DNA of 64,000 nucleotides from Flavobacterium sp. ALJ2 (GTDB lineage: Bacteria > Bacteroidota > Bacteroidia > Flavobacteriales > Flavobacteriaceae), in NCBI RefSeq assembly GCF_015594725.1, contig NZ_JADNRC010000018.1, positions 18,680-82,679 of the forward strand. The letters are read 5' to 3'. Positions 54,207-63,334 of this stretch are shown here, piece after piece (position 1 is the stretch's first letter; every line of letters starts with the position of its first letter). Under the pieces are notes generated by a model. The model did not search any database, was not told the DNA's origin, and worked only from the letters and a program-made list of their open reading frames with translations. A program made the position numbers and the translations under genes.

Positions 54207-54259
54207 AGATATTACTATTATACAAAGAAGTGTATGATTAAGTAATATCTTTTTTTTTT
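54207..54259 (+). terminator. Terminator after 266-residue copy 2
   Basis: Stem AGATATTACT / AGTAATATCT (54207-54216 with 54241-54250) and a T-run, the duplicate of the hairpin at 52555. Confidence 0.9.
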
Positions 54260-54626
54260 ACTATATCTGTTTGTGGGTATCAGGTCGAGATCGTTGTAAG
54301 ACTCAAAGTCCTCTTATGAAAAAAGTGAAGAAGATTATCTTTGTAAAAACATTGTTTTTATCAGCCAGCTTTAAATTAGAGATTTGTAATTAAGGATATA
54401 AAACAACCTTTCTATTCTTTGTAAGAAATTAAACATAGATAAGCACTCTGTAACTTAAGAAGGCTTTTTTTTCTTAAAAAAGAACTAACATAATACTTAC
54501 ATGAAATGTTATTAATTATATTTGCCACAAATATTTTTTAAGTATCTCAACCTCTCATTTTGATATTATATTTATTAGAATATAATTTGTAATAAAATAG
54601 AGAAATAAGCTATTGTAATTTTACAA

Positions 54627-54748
54627 ATTTTATTTTCAGTTTATAGACTGAAATAAAATAATATTAACATCTCTCTTAAAATGAAGAAAGGTATGATTAA
54701 AGGGAGACATAAGTCAGCTTTTAAAGTCATACCTGTGTCTTTCTTAAG
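54627..54748 (+). promoter_or_regulatory. Structured leader upstream of the TPR/HTH operon
   Basis: Two inverted repeats lie just before the gene. One is ATTTTATTTTCAGT with ACTGAAATAAAAT around 54627-54658 (one gap). The other pairs AAGAAAGGTATGA (54684-54696) with TCATACC (54727-54733) and CTTTCTT (54739-54745). The second ends 24 bp before the start codon, so it could act as a leader structure or protein-binding site. Confidence 0.45.
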
Positions 54749-54771
54749 AACTAATTTAAATAATTAAATTT

Positions 54772-56241
54772 ATGAAAAGAATATTACTTTTCATTTTATT
54801 GTGTACATATAATATTGTTATTTCTCAAAACAATGTCAGTAAAATAGATAGTCTACTTCATCATGCAATCAATATAGAAAATGAATCCCCTCTTAAATCC
54901 CAATTAGAAGCAATAAAGGTTATTTCTTTAGCCAAGGAATTTGATTATACAAATGGAGTTCTACTAGCAGAGATTTTTCTTAGTGAAAGCTATACAAGGA
55001 GCAAAGACAATAAACTAGCTTTGTATTATGCAACACAGGCAGATAAAAGAATAACAAGTTCAGAACCATATTTAAAATCAAAGACATTGAGGCTGCGAGG
55101 TGTAACCCTTGCCAGACTTGGCTTTTATAATGATGCTTCCAAAATATTAAAGGAATCTATTGTTTATGCTAACAAAATTAAAGACAAAAATGACAGAAAT
55201 AGAAGCTTAGGTTTTATTTATTCTAATATTGCTCTAAATCATGAAGAAAATGAGATAGATGAAGATTCTGTTGGATACTATTACAGAAAATGTTATTTGT
55301 TTTTTGAAAATATAGACGAAGATAATCCTCATAAAAATAGATGTATGGCATTTGCTAATGTCTTTTTAGGATCCTTTTATCTTAAAAAACAGGATTTAGA
55401 AAAGGCAGATGCCTATTTAAAAAGAGCAGCAAAACTTTCTAAAGAACTAAAATTAGATTTTATTACAATTGAAGCTATTTCTGGTCTGGGGTCTGTGAAT
55501 TTTTATAGAGAGAATTATGATGATGCAAAAAAGTATTTTCAAGAAGCATTACTGCTGGCAAAAAAGAATGGAAGAGTGTTCTATACAAATGATCTGTATT
55601 ATAACCTTTCTAAAACTTACAATGTTTTAAAAATTCAAGACAGTACCAAATACTACAGATACAAATACATAACATTAAATGATAGTCTTAGTAAACTTTA
55701 TAAGGAAGCAATATATACTTCACTCAGAATTTTTTTAGAAGAGAAAGACGAAAAAATGATGACTAATGTTGAGATAATAATTGCATTATTATCTTTGCTT
55801 CTTATAATTATTACAATCACTTTTGTTTATATAAAAAAATATAAGGTAAGATTTGTAAATGTAAAAAAAGAAGGTAATGACATTGATAATCAATTAAAAG
55901 GAAAAATTGAGTTAATTGAGAAACTTACAAATCAGAAAAAAAATGTTGAAGTAAAAGGAACAGATTTAAAGCGTCTTGTAGTAGAAGGAAGCCCTCTGTT
56001 TTTTGCGAAATTCAAAGAAATGCATCCAGATTACATCGAAAAAATAATTAATATTACACCTACAATAGTTTCAAGTGAATTGCGTTTTTGTGCATTGTTA
56101 AAACTAGGTTTCTCGACACAAGAAATAGCAGTTTATACAAAAAGTACTATCAGAGCCGTTCAGTCAAAAAGATACAGACTCCGAAAAAAACTAGATGTAC
56201 CTCCCGAAGTGGATTTATATGATTGGTTGACAAATATATAA
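54772..56241 (+). CDS. Membrane TPR protein with C-terminal LuxR-like HTH (regulator 1)
   Basis: Protein of 489 residues. Signal-like N-terminus (KRILLFILLCTYNIVISQ), TPR-type helical repeats (about 35-300; for example FLGSFYLKKQDLEKADAYLKRAAKL and GSVNFYRENYDDAKKYFQEALLLA), a single transmembrane helix (about 331-353), a charged linker, and an HTH region (about 430-489; SSELRFCALLKLGFSTQEIAVYTKSTIRAVQSKRYRLRKK). This layout suggests a periplasmic or surface-sensing TPR domain linked directly to a cytoplasmic DNA-binding domain. It is followed 16 bp later by a paralogue, so they form an operon. A candidate regulator for the repeated operator motif in this island (inference). Confidence 0.88.
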   Translation: MKRILLFILLCTYNIVISQNNVSKIDSLLHHAINIENESPLKSQLEAIKVISLAKEFDYTNGVLLAEIFLSESYTRSKDNKLALYYATQADKRITSSEPYLKSKTLRLRGVTLARLGFYNDASKILKESIVYANKIKDKNDRNRSLGFIYSNIALNHEENEIDEDSVGYYYRKCYLFFENIDEDNPHKNRCMAFANVFLGSFYLKKQDLEKADAYLKRAAKLSKELKLDFITIEAISGLGSVNFYRENYDDAKKYFQEALLLAKKNGRVFYTNDLYYNLSKTYNVLKIQDSTKYYRYKYITLNDSLSKLYKEAIYTSLRIFLEEKDEKMMTNVEIIIALLSLLLIIITITFVYIKKYKVRFVNVKKEGNDIDNQLKGKIELIEKLTNQKKNVEVKGTDLKRLVVEGSPLFFAKFKEMHPDYIEKIINITPTIVSSELRFCALLKLGFSTQEIAVYTKSTIRAVQSKRYRLRKKLDVPPEVDLYDWLTNI

Positions 56242-56257
56242 TTTTACAAAACAAACT

Positions 56258-57727
56258 ATGAGTAAAAGACTTTTTTTACAAATACTAATTCTATTTGTAA
56301 TCGTAAAAGGTTACAGCCAGCAATATACAGAAAAACAAATCGATGTTTTGCTGAGTAACATAAAAAAAATGGGAGATAGTATTCCTAATAAAGCCATTGA
56401 AAGCAGTCTGAAAGCCTATAATTATTCCGAAATTATAGGTTATAAAAAAGGAATGGCAATTAGTGCATTACTTGCTGGAAAAAACTTTTATGATATCAAT
56501 CACTATGATAAATCACTAGAACAAGTTACAAAAGCAGAACAGTTTGCTTTTGAAATAAAAGATTATGAGTTACTATCAGAAGCATATAGATTAAAAGGAA
56601 TTAGCTATATAGGTCTTGGCCTATATAGACAAGGACATGTAGAGCTAAAAAAAGGATTAAAAGCAACCTCGCTAATTCTAACTATAGATGCCAATTTTAA
56701 GCAAAAAGGGTTGCTATACAGTGATATTGGAGTAGGATATGATAGAAGTGGAGAAGTATTAGATTCTGTGAAAAAATATTTTATGTTGAGTTACAATCAA
56801 TTTAATAAAATAGAAGATGCTACAAATAAAAATGTTAATTTATCGCTGGCAAGCGCTAATGTAGGCTCCTGCTTTTTGGCACTAAAACAATACGATAGCG
56901 CAAGAGTCTATTTGATAAAGGCAGCTAAACTCGCAGAAAAAGAAAACTATAACTCCGTTAAATTGTATGCTTATCTTGATTTAGGTAATCTAGAACTTGA
57001 AAAAAAGCAGTTTGATAAAGCAATAAGTTATTTCCAAAAAGCACTTTATCTAGCCAAAAAACTTAAAAAAAGAGAAAAACAACGAGATGTTTACCTTAAC
57101 CTTTCAAAAACATATGATGAACTAGATGATAAAGTACAGGAAGATATTTACTCTGATAAATATTTTTCTCTTAACGATAGTTTACAAAAAAAACAGCAAA
57201 AGGCATTAATAGCAACAGTCAAAGACCTCATTAGAGAAGAATACTCGGCAGTTGAAAAAATTAGAAATAATGGTGCTATTGCTCTTATTGTTGGGAGTTT
57301 GTTTACAGCTATTTTTCTTTTTTTTACAGTACGTTTATATAAAAAAAAGAAAAAAGAAAAAAGAAAACTTGCTGAAAAAAAGAAAAAACTAATGAAGAAA
57401 AAAGAGATACTTGAAAAAGTAATACTCCTAAATGGAACTAGTCTAGATGAAGTTCTGAAATTAGCAAAAAATAATGATCCAATGTTTTTAACTAAATTTG
57501 AAGCTACTCATTCAGAGTTTTATAATAAAATAGTTCAAGAGGCTCCATCTCTATCTAAAACGGAATTAATTGTATGTGCTTTCTTAAAATTAGGTTTCCC
57601 TATTAAAGATATTGCTGTGTATACAGATGTTACTGTTCGATCTGTTGAAGCAAGAATTTATAGAATAAGAAAAAAAGCTAATATTGAAGGAAAAAATGAT
57701 ATTAGTATTTGGATTGCAAGTCTGTAA
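56258..57727 (+). CDS. Membrane TPR protein with C-terminal LuxR-like HTH (regulator 2)
   Basis: Paralogue of 489 residues with the same architecture as its upstream neighbour. Signal-like N-terminus (LFLQILILFVIVKGYSQ), TPR region (about 30-310; GSCFLALKQYDSARVYLIKAAKLAEKE, GNLELEKKQFDKAISYFQKALYLAKK), transmembrane helix at about 338-358, a very lysine-rich juxtamembrane stretch, and the HTH (about 432-489; KTELIVCAFLKLGFPIKDIAVYTDVTVRSVEARIYRIRKK). Sequence similarity to regulator 1 is moderate, so the duplication is old. Two such proteins from one transcript could form a heteromer (speculative). Confidence 0.88.
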   Translation: MSKRLFLQILILFVIVKGYSQQYTEKQIDVLLSNIKKMGDSIPNKAIESSLKAYNYSEIIGYKKGMAISALLAGKNFYDINHYDKSLEQVTKAEQFAFEIKDYELLSEAYRLKGISYIGLGLYRQGHVELKKGLKATSLILTIDANFKQKGLLYSDIGVGYDRSGEVLDSVKKYFMLSYNQFNKIEDATNKNVNLSLASANVGSCFLALKQYDSARVYLIKAAKLAEKENYNSVKLYAYLDLGNLELEKKQFDKAISYFQKALYLAKKLKKREKQRDVYLNLSKTYDELDDKVQEDIYSDKYFSLNDSLQKKQQKALIATVKDLIREEYSAVEKIRNNGAIALIVGSLFTAIFLFFTVRLYKKKKKEKRKLAEKKKKLMKKKEILEKVILLNGTSLDEVLKLAKNNDPMFLTKFEATHSEFYNKIVQEAPSLSKTELIVCAFLKLGFPIKDIAVYTDVTVRSVEARIYRIRKKANIEGKNDISIWIASL

Positions 57728-57822
57728 ACACATAATAAACTCGATAAATAAAGTATGAATCTAAAGGCATAAATTTTTTTCTCTCCTACTTAAGGAGGTT
57801 AATAAAAAAAAATTACTGTAGT

Positions 57823-57860
57823 AGTACCCTTGTTATAACTAATAAGGGTACTTTTTTTTT
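57823..57860 (+). terminator. Strong terminator of the TPR/HTH operon
   Basis: Perfect 9-bp stem AGTACCCTT / AAGGGTACT (57823-57831 with 57844-57852) followed by a long T-run. It ends the two-gene operon 96 bp after its last stop codon. Confidence 0.93.
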
Positions 57861-58034
57861 GCTTTTTTTTTATAATTTATTCTTGTTAATTTGTTTTTTT
57901 ACTCTTTAAAAAAAATATTACCTACTCGTTTACTACTTACTATTGTGAAAAGTGTTCTTTTTTATACTTTTTTTAATACAATTAAAATCCATAAAAGCCT
58001 AATTACTAATATTTTACAACTTTTTTTAAGCGTT

Positions 58035-58090
58035 GAGTAGATAAGTGTAGCTATGTGAGTGCCTTTTTTTAAAAAAAATGCTTCAATTTG
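58035..58090 (+). promoter_or_regulatory. Orphan copy of the operator/promoter motif (site D)
   Basis: GAGTAGATAAGTGTAG (58035-58050) with a -7-like TCAATTTG (58083-58090) after 32 bp, the same spacing as sites A-C. No gene of credible length follows before 58944. Confidence 0.6.
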
Positions 58091-58096
58091 CTAAAG

Positions 58097-58316
58097 TCAA
58101 GATGTTTAATCAAACTGTTCTATGATTTTTTAAATCATAATTCTGTTTCTTGTACGTGCATTAATAATAGTTTTATAATGAATGCAACAGGAAGTATAAA
58201 ATGTTGCATTTAGATTAATATTTTTAGATTATCTGTGATTGTTGTTATTATTTAATAAATAATAACTAAAAAAGGGGGAGGACTTTGATTAACTGTTCTT
58301 CCCTCCTTTTTAAAAA
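58097..58316 (+). ncRNA. Candidate short transcript from site D
   Basis: A stretch of ~215 bp runs from the expected start site of promoter D to a terminator-like hairpin: AAAAAGGGGGAGGA (58269 onward) pairs with TTCTTCCCTCCTTTTT (to about 58312) using G-T pairs. The longest ATG frame inside is 11 codons (ATG at 58178). It could be a small RNA or the leader of a lost S74-type gene. No expression evidence is available. Confidence 0.35.
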
Positions 58317-58403
58317 ACATCAATTTTTAGAAGAGATTTATATTGAATTAGGAACGATTTTTAAGCATTTATCAGAATGTTGGGGGACAAACTGATAAAT
58401 TAA

Positions 58404-58428
58404 AGAGACTGTTATGGGAGCAGTCTCT
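58404..58428 (+). terminator. Hairpin in non-coding region
   Basis: Perfect 8-bp stem AGAGACTG / CAGTCTCT with a 9-nt loop, without a strong T-run. It lies in the 1.2-kb gap between regulator 2 and the LRR-like gene. Confidence 0.4.
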
Positions 58429-58457
58429 GCTTAAAATCATTATTTATACTAATTTAG

Positions 58458-58559
58458 GTTATCATGATAGATAATAGATATATAAAGATATGTCTATATC
58501 CATAATTAAGTTATCATGAAAGATAATAGATGTAAAAAATATGTCTATATCCATAATAC
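58458..58559. repeat. Tandem direct repeat, two 52-bp units
   Basis: Units 58458-58509 and 58510-58559 both read GTTATCATG-A-AGATAATAGAT ... ATATGTCTATATCCATAAT with a few changes. The remaining part of 58560-58943 shows no open frame or motif I can support, apart from the promoter side of the next gene. Confidence 0.8.
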
Positions 58560-58943
58560 AATTTGTTTCCATGAAATGAATTTTTAATTGACATTACACA
58601 CTTAGATAGTGGCTTGGTAAATGTCTTTTTAAGAATGAGCTTTTTTATAAAAGGAATCTTGTTAGGCGTAATTAAGTGTATTATTTATGTTGTTAATTCC
58701 TTACACATTTCTGGACTAATTGCTTAATCCATTAAGTTCCTTTTAGTAATCTTCCTAATGCTTATTGGGCAGTAATATGAAAGCTGCCTCTTTGGAACTC
58801 CCATTATTGTTTTTGATAGTAGCTATCGTATACTTTAGATACCCTTCTTTAGGCAATATGAATTTATAAAAATTTTTAGTTAAAGGTAATAATGCCAAAT
58901 AATGGATTGATTGCTATAAACCGTATTTTAATTAAGTAAAAAT

Positions 58944-59801
58944 ATGAATAACGAACATTTACTAGCTATGTTGCGTAATGCACCTTTGGGGCATGGAATT
59001 GATAGAACTAGAGCATGGCTTAAAGATATTCCTGAGATAAAAAGCTTTACTGAAATCGAGAGTGTTTTCTTAAAAAGAGATTTGTCTTTTAAAGAAACAA
59101 GTGCACTTATATTGCTTTTACAAAGAAAATATATCGATAGTGCAGATGAAGTAAGTTTATCTGACTGTTGTTATAATTCGAATATTAAGTACGATAAGAT
59201 TTTTGACATATATAATGGTCTCTCTATTTTTGGAGATACAACAAGTGGTATCTTAGATTTTTCACGACTTGATAAAAAACTACTCAAAGTAAAAATATGT
59301 GCTGTAAAAAAGGCGCATAAAATTGTTTTACCTATAAATAAATCATTTGAGGCATTAGATATTAGTTATACGCCTAAATTAACTCATATAGATAATATTG
59401 GGCAGAACGCAGGTATGAAATCCTTATCATTTGACAAGTGTAAAGGATTCTTAGATTTTAAGTTTGTAGAAAAATTAAATAATCTGCGTATACTCGGAAT
59501 ATCAGGTAATGAAAACCTACCAGAACTAGATTTCCTTACCGAAAAAAGTAATATAAGCATATTGCATCTAGTTGAAACAAATGCAATGAAGTTAAAAAAC
59601 ACTATAGATAATTTATCTAAGTTGAAAAAATTAAGACATTTAAGTATTACTGCTAATCCAAAGGAATTAAATATACTTAGAGAAAAACTTCCTGCATGTG
59701 CTATTAATAATATGCCATCATTAAACGAGTTATTAAAAAGTAGATTAAAATTCGAGGGAATCTCTAGCGAATATTTTGATGATTTATCCTATTTTAACTA
59801 G
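58944..59801 (+). CDS. Leucine-rich-repeat-like hypothetical protein
   Basis: Protein of 285 residues without a signal peptide or membrane segment, so probably cytoplasmic. The N-terminal ~100 residues are helical (LAMLRNAPLGHGIDRTRAWLKDI ... KETSALILLLQRKYIDSADE). The C-terminal part has irregular leucine-rich repeats of about 22 residues (FEALDISYTPKLTHIDNIGQ, MKSLSFDKCKGFLDFKFVEKLNNLRILGISGNENLPELDFL, LKKLRHLSITANPKEL). Such domains bind proteins. It stands alone between the TPR/HTH genes. No named family is recognised; it resembles immunity- or effector-type orphan genes only loosely. Confidence 0.75.
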   Translation: MNNEHLLAMLRNAPLGHGIDRTRAWLKDIPEIKSFTEIESVFLKRDLSFKETSALILLLQRKYIDSADEVSLSDCCYNSNIKYDKIFDIYNGLSIFGDTTSGILDFSRLDKKLLKVKICAVKKAHKIVLPINKSFEALDISYTPKLTHIDNIGQNAGMKSLSFDKCKGFLDFKFVEKLNNLRILGISGNENLPELDFLTEKSNISILHLVETNAMKLKNTIDNLSKLKKLRHLSITANPKELNILREKLPACAINNMPSLNELLKSRLKFEGISSEYFDDLSYFN

Positions 59802-60124
59802 GAATTTGTATTTGTATAAAGCTATTCTTTTTTTGATTTTAAACTTATTTAAAAATTAAAATTTTTACATGGACTTATGTTTTTGGAAATAAATATCTCA
59901 TATAACTTAATTTCATAAATATAAACAGCAGTAGTGTCATATTTATAGATATGAATTCATTAGATAGAACAAAGAACAAGTAATAGGGGTAACATCTAAA
60001 AAAGTTAGAGTCAGATGGTTTTACTGTCTCAATGTAATATTGAAATAGTTAAATCTTGAAGTACAATAAGGGAAAATTGAAAATTTAAGCTAGTAGTAAT
60101 GTTGGTAACGGTTGTCTTTGATTC
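59802..60124. other. Intergenic gap before regulator 3
   Basis: AT-rich sequence with no open frame. The operator motif found before the S74 genes is not present here, so regulator 3 is probably under different control. Confidence 0.45.
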
Positions 60125-61501
60125 ATGAAATTTAGATTCTCTTTTCTGCTTTTAGTAGTCTGGCAAGTAAGTACACTTATGTCGCAAACAACTATTTTGC
60201 CTTCTGAAAGGTTGAGAATAAGTCTTGATTTGTATGAAAATAGTACTTCAAAAAAAGAAAAAGCTAATACAGCGATCATGCTAGCAGAAAGCTACTATGA
60301 TAGTAATGAATATGAAAGAGCTTTGAATTTTGCAACAATTGCAAAAATAGAAGCAGATAAAAGTAAGTCTATAAAAAACAGTACGTTGTCATGTATTTTT
60401 TCAGGTAAATCTTATGTGAAATTGGGTTTGTATGATCTTGCAAAAAAAGCTTTTTATGACGGATTGAACTTTGTAAATAAGAATAATAAAAACGAAATCC
60501 ACGCTTTAAAATCAACGATATATAATGGTTTGGCCAATAGTTATTCAGAGCCAAATAAGATAAAGTTTTTTTTAGATAAAAACTATGAAGAGCTTAAGCA
60601 TCAAGAGGAAGGGAGAGTTAAAAGGGTGTTGATGAATGCTTTCTATGCTGATTTCGGAAATTATTACTACAATAATGCAAATAATGATTTGGCAAAATAT
60701 TATTTCAAAAAAGTAAATATTGTAGATCCTGATGATTGGAAAAGCCCACAGTTTAAAGCATTACTTGGATTAGGCTATATATATGCATTGGAAAGTGAAT
60801 ATGATAAAGCGATTAATTGTTTTGAGAAAGGCTTGTCTAAGTCATTGTTATATAGAAATAAAAAAGCACAAAGAGATTTTAACCTGGTACTTTTTAAAAA
60901 CTCCAAAACTAAAAAGGAGCAGTATTTTGTAGACTATTCCTCTCTTAATAATACCTTGCAAAAGGAGGAAGCGTTGCAGATTAAGAAAGTGATAGAAGCA
61001 GAGGCGAATAAAGATGGAAATTTAAAACAGTATGTAATGAATAAAATGATATTTGCTTTTGGAATATCAATTGCTATAGTAATACTGACTGTAGTTGCAG
61101 GTTTTATATTATTCAAATATTATAAAGAACAACAGAAAAATAAACCAGAACAGGATAAGTTTTATAAAAAAGAGGCATCATTGGTAGTGCGGTTAGTAGA
61201 AAGAAAATATGATGTCGATGGTCTTTTACAACTTGTAAAAGATAATGATTTAGCTGATTTAGCTAGTAAGATGAAGTTATTATATCCTGATTTTGTAACA
61301 AAGCTTTCTACTTATTTGCCCAAACCTAGTGCGGGAGAACTTATATTATCGGTATTGGTTCGTATGAATTTTAGTAACAAGGAGATTGCTGAAGTTTTGG
61401 ATATGTCGTTACGTGCAGTAGAGTCGCGAAAATATAGGTTAAGAAAGAAAATCAATCTATTGCCAGAGGAAGATATGAATTTATGGATGATCAACCTCTG
61501 A
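60125..61501 (+). CDS. Membrane TPR protein with C-terminal LuxR-like HTH (regulator 3)
   Basis: Third member of the family, 458 residues. Signal peptide (about 1-20, LLVVWQVSTLMSQ), TPR-like repeats (about 35-260; MLAESYYDSNEYERALNFATIAK, LLGLGYIYALESEYDKAINCFEKGL), a transmembrane helix at about 307-330, and an HTH (about 402-458; AGELILSVLVRMNFSNKEIAEVLDMSLRAVESRKYRLRKK). The HTH diverges from the other two at several recognition-helix positions, so it may read a different site. It lies just upstream of site F and the partial surface-protein gene at the window end, in parallel to regulators 1 and 2 next to the S74 genes. Confidence 0.87.
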   Translation: MKFRFSFLLLVVWQVSTLMSQTTILPSERLRISLDLYENSTSKKEKANTAIMLAESYYDSNEYERALNFATIAKIEADKSKSIKNSTLSCIFSGKSYVKLGLYDLAKKAFYDGLNFVNKNNKNEIHALKSTIYNGLANSYSEPNKIKFFLDKNYEELKHQEEGRVKRVLMNAFYADFGNYYYNNANNDLAKYYFKKVNIVDPDDWKSPQFKALLGLGYIYALESEYDKAINCFEKGLSKSLLYRNKKAQRDFNLVLFKNSKTKKEQYFVDYSSLNNTLQKEEALQIKKVIEAEANKDGNLKQYVMNKMIFAFGISIAIVILTVVAGFILFKYYKEQQKNKPEQDKFYKKEASLVVRLVERKYDVDGLLQLVKDNDLADLASKMKLLYPDFVTKLSTYLPKPSAGELILSVLVRMNFSNKEIAEVLDMSLRAVESRKYRLRKKINLLPEEDMNLWMINL

Positions 61502-61692
61502 AATAAATGCTATATAAAGAGTTTTATTTGAGTTTTTAAAATAATGAAATAGAACTTAGAACAAAATAAAGGAGTAATGAGGTGCTTTTAAAGTGTTTTA
61601 TATTTGCTAATTGCCTAGTTTTAATTATTGTTATGTTTTTTTGGATAATTTAAACGATCAAATACTACTCAAGTATTACTCTTTTGATGCTA

Positions 61693-61748
61693 TTCCAAAA
61701 GTGCGTAGGTTTAAAAATAACGGGGTTTTATTTTTAAATTAAAGTTTG
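61693..61748 (+). promoter_or_regulatory. Degenerate orphan copy of the operator/promoter motif (site F)
   Basis: Only the right half is conserved (GTGCGTAGG, 61701-61709), but a -7-like AAAGTTTG (61741-61748) lies at the same 32-bp spacing. No gene follows for 1.5 kb. Confidence 0.45.
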
Positions 61749-62814
61749 GAGCTTGACTTAAATCCTTATAGCAAGGTGACAAGTTCATTTGTTGTGTTCT
61801 TAGGTTCCTTGGTATTCCTTTGAAGAAAAACAGATAATGAATATCTCTTTTCAGATATCAATTGAACTTTCTTTATATAAATTTACTGAGTCTAATCTCA
61901 AGAACCTGGGTATGTTTTTCAATCGGAAATATGTTTTCTTTGGTTAAAATGAAAGTATAGATCAACGACCGTTCTTGGAAAAGAGGTCTATTCTTTTTTT
62001 ATATGTCACGTTTTATCTTCGCATCTTTGAGTCTTTTTCCTAAAAGAGCAATCTATTTTTGTTTAGGAGTCTGTTTTGCATAGCCATTCCTAGGGCAACC
62101 TACAAGACTAAATTTAATGTATTCCTTTTTTCTATTTGTATAGCTATGGAGTAATTATACCAAGTTTCTGAGCTAACTCTGAGGTAAAAGTCCAGTGAAG
62201 GATTAATTCTATCATTTTCTATTTAAATATACAGTCGTAGTTCTTACGTATTTGTTTTTTAAGTGTTACAAGTCTAAACTTTATTTTAACTATCAATTTG
62301 GGCTGAGATAATACCCTATAGCTCTATTGTTTTTGCTTATATATTTAGGAGGCTTATTTCTTTTTTATTCACGATTTCTTTTAGTGTTAACTCGGTATGA
62401 TCTTACTAAGGATATTTTGTCAGTATTCTTTTTTTTGAAAAAAAATCATAAGAAAGATAAGGATCACTATCTCATTAGTTTTTATTTGGATTTTATTAAT
62501 TATTCGAATGCAAAACTCCCTCTTTTTTTATTAAAGATCTTTAATTGTAATTCTTGTAAATTGAGTTCATATGGAATGAAGGAAAGTGCTTTTTTAAGAT
62601 AAATATTCTTAATGTATTATTGACTTTGTTTTTGGTGATTATTTTAAAGCTGTCTCATTTAATTTGTTTAGAGGTCATATTTTGAATTTAATTATCGGAT
62701 ATTTTTATTTATTTCTTTATATAGCCTTTTTTAGGCTACTCATTTTCACTCATTAGTAATGTTTTTTTTGTCTTACTGTATTGTTTAACAGGGATTTGTT
62801 TTTTTTTTAAGCCT

Positions 62815-62869
62815 GAGTAGATGTGCGTAGCTGTTTTTTTTATTTTAAGTCTTTTTAGTGCCTTCTTTG
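62815..62869 (+). promoter_or_regulatory. Operator/promoter motif upstream of the last gene (site E)
   Basis: GAGTAGATGTGCGTAG (62815-62830), identical to sites A and C, with CTTCTTTG (62862-62869) after 31 bp as a weaker -7-like box. The next gene starts at 63335, which would give a leader of ~460 nt. Confidence 0.6.
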
Positions 62870-63334
62870 CATAATCTAAATTTGTAATAAAATTGCATTT
62901 ATAATGGTAAGCTATAAATATTGAATCAACATAATCATTTTTAAAACTGACGCCCCAGTCTTGAAGTTTTATTTATTCTTGCTATAGATGATTTATATCC
63001 TAAAGTATCATAGGAAATCATTTATATACAAGTCTATTGTTTTTACTAAGTTTTATTAGTTGTCTATAGTTTAATTCTGGAAAAGATAATTTCAGTATTA
63101 AGCATGTTTATATATGATTTTTGAATAACAAATTGGATTCTAAAATAGCAATAAGGTGTAGTGTTATTTTATGGCAATATGGAATATTATTATAGTTAGT
63201 TGTAATAGTCTATCTGAATTTTGATAGCATATTATTAAGTAATAGTTGCTTGTTTTTTGAGCATTTCCATGTGATAGTATTCACAAATAATCTAACAAAT
63301 TACATTTAGTTTTTATTAATTTTAATGAACATTT

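Larger units (their letters stand above)
53272..54438 (+). repeat. Second copy of a ~1.15-kb segmental duplication
   Basis: Matches about 51631-52778 across the promoter region, the whole 266-residue gene, its terminator and ~180 bp of 3' flank, with scattered substitutions and small indels. The coding parts are offset by exactly 1652 bp. The two copies are separated by the TPR remnant and the transposase remnant. Confidence 0.88.
61502..63334. other. Long non-coding or decayed region
   Basis: About 1.8 kb with many stops in all frames on a quick reading and no recognisable domain. It contains two copies of the operator/promoter motif (sites F and E). A 91-codon ATG frame at 62327-62602 has no recognisable feature and very biased AT-rich codons. 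It may be a graveyard of deleted surface-protein genes. Confidence 0.5.

Noticed and set aside
62327..62602. 91-codon plus-strand frame in the gap before the last gene
   Set aside because: Very phenylalanine/leucine-rich AT-driven composition, no recognisable motif and no promoter; could be chance.
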